Positions 1-9,124 of a stretch of DNA of 38,156 nucleotides are shown here, in pieces. Each line of letters opens with the position of its first letter. The stretch's first letter is position 1. The notes beneath the pieces are model-generated. The model saw nothing but the letters and a program-made list of their open reading frames with translations. It did no database searches and was not told where the DNA came from. Made by a program: the position numbers and the translations under genes. This stretch comes from Bacteroides sp. Lineage in GTDB: Bacteria > Bacteroidota > Bacteroidia > Bacteroidales > Muribaculaceae. The stretch is taken from NCBI GenBank assembly GCA_014802175.1, contig JAAVCU010000017.1, positions 227,716-265,871 of the forward strand. Direction: 5' to 3'.

Positions 1-218
1 TTGTCGGGGCTTTCCGCGAGTTTGTATGAAACCTTGAGATACTCCACCTCAAGCAGGGCTTCATCGCGTTTCTTCAAAGCCTCGGTCTCATTCTGCTGCA
101 GCGCAAGATTTAGATTCTCAAGTTCTTGGTTTCTTGCGCGTAATCTCTCCACTTCGAGCGTAAGCAATTCCTGCTTAGCCTTCAGCTGCTGTAAGATTTC
201 AATGAGCGACTCTGCCAT
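1..218 (-). CDS. Coiled-coil protein, truncated by window edge (MAESLIEILQQLKAKQELLTLEVERLRARNQELENLN...)
   Basis: Reverse complement gives an ATG at 218 and an open, heptad-rich reading frame to the edge; the listed + ORF is its antisense shadow. Confidence 0.7.
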   Translation of the reverse strand, partial: MAESLIEILQQLKAKQELLTLEVERLRARNQELENLNLALQQNETEALKKRDEALLEVEYLKVSYKLAESPD

Positions 219-290
219 CTACGCCAAATTTTTACAAAGTTACTAAAATTTACCGAAATAGCAAATATCTCCCGCGATTTAATCTGTTTA

Positions 291-322
291 TTTGTATATT
301 CAATATATATTATATATATTTG
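291..322 (+). promoter_or_regulatory. Bacteroidetes-type promoter of the toxin-antitoxin pair
   Basis: TTTG (291-294), 20-nt spacer, TATATTTG (315-322); spacer is alternating AT. Confidence 0.6.
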
Positions 323-361
323 TTGCGAATTTTTAGAGTCCATCCACTAAAACATAAATTT

Positions 362-634
362 ATGAATACGGCTGTAACAACAAATGGTGTTTCGCATCGA
401 AAACTGATAGATATACCGGAGGATGTTTTTAAGACATTGACTATTAAGGCTGCGACTATGGGTACAAGTTTAAAGAAACTGATTGAGGATATTCTTATTC
501 GAGAGGCAGACGAGATGGATGATGCAGAGGTATATAAATATCTTGCTTCGTCTTGTCCTGATGGGAAGGTAATGCTATCAGAAAATGAGCAAGACGAGTT
601 TGAACGTAAAATGGGTATTGGAAAATACAGATGA
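362..634 (+). CDS. Antitoxin-like protein of a type II toxin-antitoxin module
   Basis: 90 aa from ATG 362; short RHH-like segment (RKLIDIPEDVFKTLTIKAATMGTSLKKLIEDIL); ATGA overlap with the downstream toxin. Confidence 0.65.
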   Translation: MNTAVTTNGVSHRKLIDIPEDVFKTLTIKAATMGTSLKKLIEDILIREADEMDDAEVYKYLASSCPDGKVMLSENEQDEFERKMGIGKYR

Positions 635-933
635 AGGTTCAATTTTCAAAAGAGTTTTCTAAAGCAATGGAAAAATTGTCCGGAAAACTTCGAAATCAGG
701 CAGTATCTGTGATTAATGAAGTAATAGATGCTCCATGTTTGGAGGGAATTCCCAATTGTAAGAAAATTGAATCTCTAAATAGTGTCTATAGGATAAGGAT
801 AGGAGATCGAAGGGCTTTCTTTGTGTTGCATATCAATGTAGAAGGGGATCTTGTACAGTTTGAGTATCTGGTCTCAAGAGGAGAAGCATACGGAAAGAAG
901 AATATGGAAAGATTGAGAAATAGGGATATCTGA
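631..933 (+). CDS. RelE/ParE-family toxin-like protein
   Basis: 100 aa; pattern KLSGKLRNQAVSVINE...YRIRIGDRRAFFVLHI typical of RelE/ParE; overlaps antitoxin by 4 nt. Confidence 0.7.
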   Translation: MKVQFSKEFSKAMEKLSGKLRNQAVSVINEVIDAPCLEGIPNCKKIESLNSVYRIRIGDRRAFFVLHINVEGDLVQFEYLVSRGEAYGKKNMERLRNRDI

Positions 934-955
934 TAATATTGATAAATAAAGAGGA

Positions 956-1012
956 AGCATCCTGCGATTAGGCGGTTACCGCGAGAGGGCGGCTGCATAA
1001 TCGCAGGATGCT
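956..1012. repeat. Perfect 15-bp inverted repeat with 27-nt loop (AGCATCCTGCGATTA...TAATCGCAGGATGCT)
   Basis: Arms 956-970 and 998-1012 read directly; located between convergent genes. Confidence 0.85.
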
Positions 1013-1055
1013 GATTTTAGAGAGGAGAAGGAGGAGAGGAGGGGAGGAGAGGGGA

Positions 1056-2675
1056 TCAGATTGCGGTGGGGGTGATGGCGAGCACGGGGGCGATCTCGTT
1101 GGGGCGCGTTGAGGGGAGAACTACGTGCAATCCGTCGCTCTCATGACGGAACTCTACGTCGCCGTGTCCGAGAAGTTTTACAGAGGTTATGTTGCCGCTG
1201 TAAGTGTTAGCATCTTTGGCGAAGGATTTGATCACACATTCCGATTCCTCGGGCCAGCCCATCAGTGTGGCGTAAACGGTGCCATCTTTCTTAGTGAAGC
1301 GGATGTCGGCAGCTGTATATTTCTGACCTTCATTGAAACCCTGTGCGTTCATCGGGTTTACAGCCTCGGCAAGAGGTCCCTCGCCGAATGTTTTCCAAGT
1401 GCGAGTGCCGTAGATGCTCTCGCCATTGATGTCCATCCATGCTTTGATGCCGGCGAGCACGGCGCGCTCCTTGTCATCGATGGTGCCGTCACCTTTCACT
1501 GGAACACTCAGCAGGAGGTTGCCGTTTTTGCTGACCACATCCACCAGCATCTTGACAACAGTCGCCGCGCTCTTATAGCGGTTACGGTCGTAATGGTCCT
1601 GATTATAATGCCAGTCGCCGATGCAAGTGCAGGTCTGCCAGTACTCATCCTGCATACGGTCGGGTATTCCGCGCTCCACATCCCACATCATAGCCTGCTT
1701 GATATGCGGCTGAAGCTGTTTGCCGGTCACCACCACCTGCTGCTCACCACCGTTTTTCTTTGCGCTGTGGTTGTAATAGCTTGCCAGAAAATCGAGACCC
1801 CACTGCTCGTCGCAACCCCAGAAGGGCAATGCGGTGTCGTCGAAATAGATCATATCGGGGTTGTAATCATACACAAGCTGGAGTGTACGGTTCATGAGTT
1901 TCTTCTTGTAAGCCTCATCGGGGATAGAAGCTCCACTGCCCCAATCCCACTGACTGTGGATTGTGCCGGATTCCTTTTCATCCTTGCTCACTTCATGGCG
2001 CTGAGCATAGAGCTCCTGCGGGTCGTAACCTTTCCACCATTTCTCCGAGCCATCGGCGTTCGGTTTGTAGCCATCCTCTTTGGTCAGATTTCCGTCGAAG
2101 TTCTGCGACGCTTCGAGCCATGTCCAAGTATGACTCGCGTGTACGCTCACTCCAAGGGGTAAGCCGGCCTCCTTGCAAGCCTTGCTCCACTCGCCGACGA
2201 TGTCGCGTTTCGGACCGATGTTCACCGAGTTCCATACCTGATAAGGGCTGTTCCAGAGGTCGAAATTGTCGTGATGATTAGCCAGAGTCATAAAGAAACG
2301 GGCACCGACACTTTTGTAAAGCTCCACCAATTCCTTAGGATTCCAGTTCTCGGCTTTCCATTCGTTGCAAATATCTTTCAAGCCGAATTCGGCGGGATCG
2401 CCATAGTGAGCCACGTGATATTTATACTGTCTCGAATCCGGATAATACATGTGGCGGCCATACCAGTCGCCGGCTTCCGGCTCGCATTGCGGACCCCAGT
2501 GCGCCCAGATTCCGAACTTGGCATCCTTGAACCATTCGGGGCATTCCCATGCCGACAGACTCTGCCACGAAGGCTTAAACTCACCCTCGGTAAACGCCTG
2601 ATCCTGCGCGGGCTTATCAGCGAACGCGCCCAAGGCAAACGGCGCCGCTGCAATCAATAATAAAGATTTATTCAT
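1056..2675 (-). CDS. Secreted alpha-L-fucosidase, GH29 family
   Basis: 539 aa with signal peptide; WFKDAKFGIWAHWGPQ, FFMTLANHHDNFDLW, DMIYFDDTALP motifs. Confidence 0.85.
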   Translation of the reverse strand: MNKSLLLIAAAPFALGAFADKPAQDQAFTEGEFKPSWQSLSAWECPEWFKDAKFGIWAHWGPQCEPEAGDWYGRHMYYPDSRQYKYHVAHYGDPAEFGLKDICNEWKAENWNPKELVELYKSVGARFFMTLANHHDNFDLWNSPYQVWNSVNIGPKRDIVGEWSKACKEAGLPLGVSVHASHTWTWLEASQNFDGNLTKEDGYKPNADGSEKWWKGYDPQELYAQRHEVSKDEKESGTIHSQWDWGSGASIPDEAYKKKLMNRTLQLVYDYNPDMIYFDDTALPFWGCDEQWGLDFLASYYNHSAKKNGGEQQVVVTGKQLQPHIKQAMMWDVERGIPDRMQDEYWQTCTCIGDWHYNQDHYDRNRYKSAATVVKMLVDVVSKNGNLLLSVPVKGDGTIDDKERAVLAGIKAWMDINGESIYGTRTWKTFGEGPLAEAVNPMNAQGFNEGQKYTAADIRFTKKDGTVYATLMGWPEESECVIKSFAKDANTYSGNITSVKLLGHGDVEFRHESDGLHVVLPSTRPNEIAPVLAITPTAI

Positions 2676-2682
2676 GTTAGAT

Positions 2683-2717
2683 TTCAGTTATCAGTTGTTA
2701 GTTATCATTTGTCATTT
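2683..2717. repeat. Degenerate heptamer array (TTCAGTT ATCAGTT GTTAGTT ATCATTT GTCATTT)
   Basis: Five 7-bp units in phase, 7 nt upstream of the GH29 start codon. Confidence 0.7.
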
Positions 2718-3034
2718 CCTTATGTTTTCAGACGAGGACTTCTCAATATAGACATTGCACCCTTTCACTTTAATATTAGACGAATCAGCATTTCATGAAA
2801 TTACCATAACTCCTGAATTAATCATGCTGATCTCCTGCTCGGGAGCAATGCAGAGCCTTCATTTGAAGCGTCCAGCGCTGGACACTCCATTCATGGTTGT
2901 AAAATATTGATAATTCTAATTTCATGTCCTTTGCAAAGATAATAGTTAAAAGAGATTTAAGCGTATGATAAAATTATCGTAGTGTTGTAATATATTGCGA
3001 ATATTCCGTTTAATTAAAATAAGTAAGTTTTAAT

Positions 3035-3898
3035 ATGCTTGAGAATTTTGATCTGCAGTTGTTGAATGTAGGATATGAGCCTGTTGGTGAGGAGTGGAAT
3101 TGGAAAGATGTATGTTCCCCTTTTGTCAGAATCTATCTGGTGGAGTCCGGTAGTGCGCATATCCGTTTTGACAATGAGCTTCTTGAATTAAAGGAGGGTT
3201 TTCTATATCTCATCCCTCCCTTCCAAAAGCATACCTGCATAGGCAATAAAGGATTCGTACACTATTATCTACATCTTTACGAGAATCCGGAAAGAGGATT
3301 AAATATATTCAATGAATTCAAGTTCAACACTGAAGTGCCGGCCCGAAAAAGTGATAAATCGCTGTTTCAGATGTTTGTGGATATCTTCCCTGAAAATCGG
3401 CTTGATGAATCAGATCCGGAGGTGTATGATAATGATTCGTATCTGCGAGACTTGCGTGTTAGTTTCACGCAACGCCCCCCTTGCGAGAAAATGCTTGCAA
3501 AGGGGGCTATGCTGATACTGATTTCGAGATTTATAGATCTAAATGCGAGTGCCAATAAATTTCGGGATCCTCGCATCGTGCACGTATGCAACTACATCAA
3601 TTCCCATATTGGAGACGAGATCTCTCTTGATAAACTTTCGGAGTTGGCGTGCATGAGCAAGTCTCATTTTATCCGTATCTTCAAACAGGAGATGGGGCAG
3701 ACCCCTGCCCAGTATATAATCCGATGTCGGATTGAGAGGGCGCAACTGTTTCTATTACTTGATAATAAGCCGATAAAGAGTATCGCTGATTTATTGGGCT
3801 TTTCAGATCTTCCTTATTTCATCAAGATCTTCAAGAAACATACCGGTCAGACTCCTTTGGAATTCCGGACAAGTCGATTGTCAGAAAGATATCTCTGA
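3035..3898 (+). CDS. AraC-family transcriptional regulator (cupin-like N-terminus, C-terminal HTH_18)
   Basis: C-terminal double HTH: ISLDKLSELACMSKSHFIRIFKQEMGQTPAQYIIRCRIERAQLFL...IADLLGFSDLPYFIKIFKKHTGQTPLEFR. Confidence 0.9.
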   Translation: MLENFDLQLLNVGYEPVGEEWNWKDVCSPFVRIYLVESGSAHIRFDNELLELKEGFLYLIPPFQKHTCIGNKGFVHYYLHLYENPERGLNIFNEFKFNTEVPARKSDKSLFQMFVDIFPENRLDESDPEVYDNDSYLRDLRVSFTQRPPCEKMLAKGAMLILISRFIDLNASANKFRDPRIVHVCNYINSHIGDEISLDKLSELACMSKSHFIRIFKQEMGQTPAQYIIRCRIERAQLFLLLDNKPIKSIADLLGFSDLPYFIKIFKKHTGQTPLEFRTSRLSERYL

Positions 3899-3907
3899 AC
3901 ATTCCGG

Positions 3908-5995
3908 TTACTCGTTGTAGAGGCGGGCGGCGGTTTTGTGCCATACCGACATGTTTGAGCGGCCGCGGTGATTCCATGCGTAGTAGGGGATGAGACGCAG
4001 GGTGGTGTCGGCGGTGGAGATGCGTCCGTCGCTGTCTACCGATACAGCTTGCACCGGGACGGCAAGCTCCACAATGCCGTTGAATTTTTCAGGACGCACG
4101 GTTGCGGTGATCTCCGCATTTGTCGGCACTATCACCGAATGGATGTCGATAGCGTTCTCAAAAGCTTCAGCTTCCCCTTTCCCTCCACTGCCTTCCGATG
4201 TGAAGAAACCATTACCTTCGTTGGGGTTGACGGCGGAGGGGTAGGGCTTGCCGGAACTGTTGAGTACCGGTCCCTCGGCACAATAAACCAGTGGTCCGCG
4301 CTCTATGGCCACAAGTCCACGGTCGGCTGCTACCTTATCTTTCGCTTTTACCAGACGCGGCTCCATGTCGAGATGCAGGCTAACCTTATCACCCTTCTTC
4401 CATTTGCGGTTGATTGTGAAATAGCCGTCGGAGGTGAGCTTCCCATCAGCCGGCGCACCGTTTATGGTCACTTTATAGCCGGGAGTCTTGTTGTCGATAT
4501 ATGAGTAGAGATCGCCCGGCACCGGTTTGTTCTGCACCCATCCGGGGATACGGAGTTTAAGTGCAAACTCCCCCTTGCGGTTTTTGCCGATGGTGAAAAG
4601 AATATCGCCATCCAATGGATATAAGGTGGATTGTGTCAGCTCCACCTCCTTGCCACCGATCTTGAGATTGGCGCTGTTCGGCATGTAAAGGTTCACATAC
4701 AGGTCGTTATCCTTGGCCGCGTAGACATATCCCGGAATCGAAGGTATGAAGCGAGAGATGTTTGAGGGGCAGCAAGCGCATCCGAACCAAGGTTTGCGTT
4801 CATGGTCGCCATAGGAAGCAAGCGGATTCGGATAGAAGAACGCTCCGCCGTCGAGAGCCATGCCGGAGATGAGTCCGTTGTGCAGCGTTCGCTCCAGAAC
4901 GTCGTAATATTTCGAGTCGCCGTGCAGCAGAAACAGGCGGTGATTGACATATACATTTCCGATGGCAGCGCAGGTCTCGCAATATGCCGTGTGGTTAGGC
5001 AGGTCGTAATTCGCTCCGAATGCCTCGCCGTGATGAGTGGAGCCGATTCCGCCCGTGATATAAAGTTTCTTGCGCACGATGTTGTCCCAGATCTTATCGA
5101 TTGCCTTTATGTAGGCAGAGTCGCCTGTGAGGGCAGCCACATCCGCCATGCCGGCATACATGTATCCGGCGCGCACAGCGTGACCTACGGCCTCATCCTG
5201 CTCTGTCACCGGTTTGTGCGCCTGACTGTAACTGTCGCGGCGCGACGTGTGTCCGCGTTTATCCAAGAAATATTTGGCTTGGTCGAGATATTTCTTATCG
5301 CCGGTGACGAGATACAACTTAGCGAGAGCCATCTCCGCAATCTGATGTCCCGGCACACGTGCGACCTGTCCGGGACCGTCGCCGATTTCGCGACATACGC
5401 AATCTGCATACTTTATGGCTATATCGAGAAACTTACGATTTCCAGTGGCTTGATAATGTGCTATCGCACCCTCCACCATGTGTCCTAAATTGTAAAATTC
5501 GTGGCTTAGATCTTCCACTTTCTCCCAGCGCGCCGAACCTGCCCAACCGTGGGGATGTCGCGGATTCATCGTGCGCGCCGTGTAAAGGTATCCGTCGGGT
5601 TCCTGCGCGGCGGCAACGATGTTGAGCACACTGTCGATATATTGTTCCAGTTTCGGATCGGGATAAGTCTGCAAGAGATAGCTTGCCCCTTCAATGGTTT
5701 TGTAGACATCCGTGTCGTCGAAAGGAAACTCCGAAGCCGGGTGCGAGTCGGAAGGATTGGCAGCATTGATGAAATTGCGGTATCTGCCGGTCTCCTCACA
5801 TTTGGAGAAAGCCAGAGGGATTGTGACTTCGCGGCATGCCTGCAGGCGCTTCCCCCAGAAGCCATCGTGAACCTTCACCGCAGTGAAGTCAACGGGATTG
5901 ATAGGGTAGCCGCTGTTTGTGGTTTCCGCCTTGATCCCGCAAGGCAGAAGGAGACAAGAGATCCCTAAAAAGGTATGAAAAAGAGTTCTGATCAT
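3908..5995 (-). CDS. Secreted GH127-like glycoside hydrolase (DUF1680; beta-L-arabinofuranosidase family)
   Basis: 695 aa; VHDGFWGKRLQACREVTIP, YITGGIGSTHHGEAFGANYDLPN, GCACCPSN motifs. Confidence 0.85.
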   Translation of the reverse strand: MIRTLFHTFLGISCLLLPCGIKAETTNSGYPINPVDFTAVKVHDGFWGKRLQACREVTIPLAFSKCEETGRYRNFINAANPSDSHPASEFPFDDTDVYKTIEGASYLLQTYPDPKLEQYIDSVLNIVAAAQEPDGYLYTARTMNPRHPHGWAGSARWEKVEDLSHEFYNLGHMVEGAIAHYQATGNRKFLDIAIKYADCVCREIGDGPGQVARVPGHQIAEMALAKLYLVTGDKKYLDQAKYFLDKRGHTSRRDSYSQAHKPVTEQDEAVGHAVRAGYMYAGMADVAALTGDSAYIKAIDKIWDNIVRKKLYITGGIGSTHHGEAFGANYDLPNHTAYCETCAAIGNVYVNHRLFLLHGDSKYYDVLERTLHNGLISGMALDGGAFFYPNPLASYGDHERKPWFGCACCPSNISRFIPSIPGYVYAAKDNDLYVNLYMPNSANLKIGGKEVELTQSTLYPLDGDILFTIGKNRKGEFALKLRIPGWVQNKPVPGDLYSYIDNKTPGYKVTINGAPADGKLTSDGYFTINRKWKKGDKVSLHLDMEPRLVKAKDKVAADRGLVAIERGPLVYCAEGPVLNSSGKPYPSAVNPNEGNGFFTSEGSGGKGEAEAFENAIDIHSVIVPTNAEITATVRPEKFNGIVELAVPVQAVSVDSDGRISTADTTLRLIPYYAWNHRGRSNMSVWHKTAARLYNE

Positions 5996-6006
5996 GGCGG
6001 GAATAA

Positions 6007-6120
6007 TTAATTAATTAATAATTAATGGTTAATAATTAATAATTAAGCTATTCAGCTATCGAGCTATTACGCTATTCAGCTATCGAACTATTACGCTATT
6101 CAGCTAAAATCCATTATTTG
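6007..6120 (-). repeat. Dispersed modular repeat element, expanded copy
   Basis: Reverse complement reads CAAATAATGG...(AGCTGAAT octamers)...AGCTTAATTATTAATTATTAACCATTAATTATTAATTAATTAA; matches 18234-18303. Confidence 0.75.
6047..6110. repeat. Octamer array (GCTATTCA GCTATCGA GCTATTAC ... 8 units)
   Basis: 8-bp periodicity over 64 nt; also a near-perfect 24-bp higher-order repeat. Confidence 0.85.
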
Positions 6121-6166
6121 AATATGCCCAATGTATAATTATTATTGAAGGTTGCTTATATAAACT

Positions 6167-6215
6167 CACTCCACACTCTTCACTACTCACTACTCTCTAC
6201 TCTCTACTCACTCCC
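6167..6215. repeat. Heptamer array (CACTCCA CACTCTT CACTACT CACTACT CTCTACT CTCTACT CACTCCC)
   Basis: Seven in-phase 7-bp units ending 1 nt from the lptD-like stop codon (6217-6219). Confidence 0.85.
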
Positions 6216-6216
6216 C

Positions 6217-9033
6217 TTAGTACCATCGGATGTTGTTGCTGCCTTGTGACCGTTTATCATATTTGAGGTCCTTAAGCATCGAAGACTTCACCGAGATGTG
6301 GAAGTTGTAGGATTTGTATGGACCCATCGGCACGAACGAGGCTGTCATTGTGAAACAGTGCAGGTCGCGCGAGACGGAGCAGTTCATATATGCTATCTTC
6401 TTCAGGTCGAAGTTGTAGGAGGCTGAGAACGAGAAGTTCCAGTTCTTGGTGGGGCGGATATTACCGTTGAACGACAGATTCTGGGTGAAGCGTCCCTTGT
6501 AATCCATCTTCTTATAATCGAAATCACCGTAGCCGTAACTTACGGAATAGTTCACCGATAGACTCCACGGGCAATCCCATTTGGCGTAACCGTCGTAATC
6601 GCTTGATGGCTGGTTGTCATCATCTTTGTTTACAGGAGCTTGCGCCACATTGTTGAAGCTGTCCTCTTCCGTGTTCTCATCTTCTTCGTTGGAGCCGGAG
6701 TTGTTGTTTTTGTCCTCTTTCTTCTTGCGTTTGAATGTATCGTTGTTGAAGGTGTAGGAGAAAGATGTGCCGGTAGAAGCCAGTTTATACAGACCTTTAC
6801 CCTCCTGCCAGCGGAAACGGTTCACCTGACGCGGATTGCCGTTGGCATCGAGTTTGTAGACGTATGGATCCCAAGTGGCTGAGAGGTTCAGGTTGAAATT
6901 CTTAACCAATCGCAGCATGATGGAAGTCTGGAGCGGACTGAGGCGCAGAGAGTCGGCCGCCAAGTTATAGCTCGAACTCAGCGAAAGGTTCTCGATCAAC
7001 GAGATCTTGCGGGCACCGGTGGAATCGTTTTCATCCTTCACCTTCATCTCAAGGTTGTTGGCGAGGTTGAAGGTGATAGATCCGCTCTTGCCTCGGCCCG
7101 GCACACCGAAGATGCCGTGTGAGAAGTAGGAGTAATCGACGCGGCGGTCATAGCCGGCCTGATCGGTGTAGGTGTAGTAATCATAATATCCCCACATCGG
7201 GTGACCGAAGTCAGGGTTCCAGTTGAACGAAACTGTAGGGGTGATCACATGACGGATCATCTGAACCTTGTCACCGAAGATTTTCAGCGGTTTGTAGAAA
7301 CCGTAAACTTTAGTGTCGAAAGCCAAAGAGGCGTTGAAGTCAAAGATGTTGTAGAAGCCGTGGATCGTATCCTGAATCTCGCGCGAGGCCTGGGTGTCCC
7401 ACTGGCGGCGGATCTTCGAGGTATACATTCGGTCGTTCATCGAAATAGACGGCGAGAGGTTGAGGTAGTTGAAGATGGAGAATGTGGCTGACACCGGCAC
7501 GGAATGGCGCATACCGTTCCGCCAGTCCTTGATCAGGCTCTTCTGGAAGAAAACATCCTGCTGTGCGGTGAGCGAGTTCTGGAACTGTCCTGAATATGAG
7601 AGCTTGATCTTCTCATACCATTTCTCTCCCCCTACCGACTTCTTGCGCTTGAAGGGAGCTATCTGCGACATCGTTACGTTCAGGTTCGGGAACGACACCG
7701 CTAAGGTGGAATCCTGCGAACGCTGGGCGATATTGGCTGTGGCAGAGAAACTCCATTTCGAGCCCGGACGGCGGTAAGTGGCGTTCACCGTAGAAGATTT
7801 GGTATTCTCGGTGAAACTCTGGTTGTAATAGGAGTTGAGGTCGTTGCGCGAGTATCCGGAGGTAGCGAAGTTTACCGATGCCGAGAAGTTCAGCGCCGGG
7901 TTGGCTTTTGTGTCCTGCTGATGGCTCCAGATTACCTGGAAGTTCTTCATCTTGGAGTAATCGGCAGAACCCTTGTCACCGCTGATTGTGGTGAGGAACG
8001 AGATGTCGAAAGAGCCGCGGAACTTGTAGCGCTTCACATACGAGGAGTGAGCGGATACTCCCCACGATCCTTTGGTGTAGATCTCTCCACGCAGAGCGAG
8101 GTCGACGTTATCGTTGATGGCGAAATAGTAACCACCGTCGCGCAGATAGAAGCCTCGGTTATAATCGTCGCCGAACGATGGGAAGATGATACCGCTCGAA
8201 TATTTTTCCGAGAAGGGGAAATAGCCGAAGGGGAGAGCCAAGGGGAGGGGAACATCGGCCAGCACCATATAAGCCGGACCTGTCACCACATCTTTTTTCG
8301 GGCGCATCTTTCCGCGTGTGATCTGGAAATAGAAGTGGGGGTGTTCGTGGTCGTCGCAGGTGGTGTATTTTCCATCCTGCAGATAGAAACTGCCGTCGGG
8401 ATTTTTCTTGGCCACGCCACCTATCAGATAACCCTCGTCCTGTTCCGTTATAACTTCAGTGATGTAACCGCGCTCGGTCTTGAAGTTATATTTCATCAGC
8501 TTCGATTCATATTCGTCGCCACCCTGTTTGAACACCGGATTCCCCTGGATTTTTCCTAATGAGTCGGGCACACCCTCGGCATAGACCGTGGAGCTGTCGA
8601 GTTCCATACGGATTTCTGCGGCCTTGAGGGTAAATTCTCCGTAGTCGACGTCGCCGTCGCCGTAAAGATATGCGTTGTTCTGCCCCATGAGCACCAGTGA
8701 GTCTTTGGCCGTGAAATTGATGGCGTTATCCAGATCCACCTTCTCGCGCACAATGCGTGAAAATCCTTTACGCTCGCCGAGAGGTTCGCGCGTGGGGAGT
8801 GAATCTGTGGTGAGAGAATCTGTGGGAACGGAGTCGGCGACGATCGAGTCAGCCCGGTTGATAGCCGGTGCTATCGAATCGGTGAGCACACGCATCGCCT
8901 CATCGGGAGCGGAAGTGCGCACAGTGTCGGCAGCGCGAGCCTGCAATGAAGTGCGTCGCGGAGTCGTGTTCTTTTGCGCCCATGCCAATCCCAAGGCAAG
9001 GATGATGGTGATATATATGATAAACTGCCTCAA
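6217..9033 (-). CDS. lptD: LptD-like outer-membrane LPS-assembly protein
   Basis: 938 aa, signal peptide, OstA/LptA-like N-terminal segment (MGQNNAYLYGDGDVDYGEFTLKAAEIRMELDSSTVYAEG), long beta-barrel C-terminus. Confidence 0.8.
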   Translation of the reverse strand: MRQFIIYITIILALGLAWAQKNTTPRRTSLQARAADTVRTSAPDEAMRVLTDSIAPAINRADSIVADSVPTDSLTTDSLPTREPLGERKGFSRIVREKVDLDNAINFTAKDSLVLMGQNNAYLYGDGDVDYGEFTLKAAEIRMELDSSTVYAEGVPDSLGKIQGNPVFKQGGDEYESKLMKYNFKTERGYITEVITEQDEGYLIGGVAKKNPDGSFYLQDGKYTTCDDHEHPHFYFQITRGKMRPKKDVVTGPAYMVLADVPLPLALPFGYFPFSEKYSSGIIFPSFGDDYNRGFYLRDGGYYFAINDNVDLALRGEIYTKGSWGVSAHSSYVKRYKFRGSFDISFLTTISGDKGSADYSKMKNFQVIWSHQQDTKANPALNFSASVNFATSGYSRNDLNSYYNQSFTENTKSSTVNATYRRPGSKWSFSATANIAQRSQDSTLAVSFPNLNVTMSQIAPFKRKKSVGGEKWYEKIKLSYSGQFQNSLTAQQDVFFQKSLIKDWRNGMRHSVPVSATFSIFNYLNLSPSISMNDRMYTSKIRRQWDTQASREIQDTIHGFYNIFDFNASLAFDTKVYGFYKPLKIFGDKVQMIRHVITPTVSFNWNPDFGHPMWGYYDYYTYTDQAGYDRRVDYSYFSHGIFGVPGRGKSGSITFNLANNLEMKVKDENDSTGARKISLIENLSLSSSYNLAADSLRLSPLQTSIMLRLVKNFNLNLSATWDPYVYKLDANGNPRQVNRFRWQEGKGLYKLASTGTSFSYTFNNDTFKRKKKEDKNNNSGSNEEDENTEEDSFNNVAQAPVNKDDDNQPSSDYDGYAKWDCPWSLSVNYSVSYGYGDFDYKKMDYKGRFTQNLSFNGNIRPTKNWNFSFSASYNFDLKKIAYMNCSVSRDLHCFTMTASFVPMGPYKSYNFHISVKSSMLKDLKYDKRSQGSNNIRWY

Positions 9034-9092
9034 TTGTGGCTGATGATCAAGTTAGTGTTTATGGATGGACGGATATAGTGCGCCCTAATCTG

Positions 9093-9124
9093 CAAAATTA
9101 TACAATATCGCAGACTTGACCAAA
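9093..9124 (-). promoter_or_regulatory. Bacteroidetes-type promoter upstream of lptD-like gene
   Basis: Minus strand TTTG (9124-9121), 20-nt spacer, TAATTTTG (9100-9093). Confidence 0.65.

Noticed and set aside
320-361. Upstream TTG start for the antitoxin ORF
   Set aside because: Overlaps the -7 box; ATG at 362 fits better.
1125-2162. 345-aa + strand ORF opposite the GH29 gene
   Set aside because: Antisense shadow of a clearly identified CDS; no recognisable domain; same applies to other long ORFs opposite GH127, lptD, GH95, ahpF and AlbA_2.
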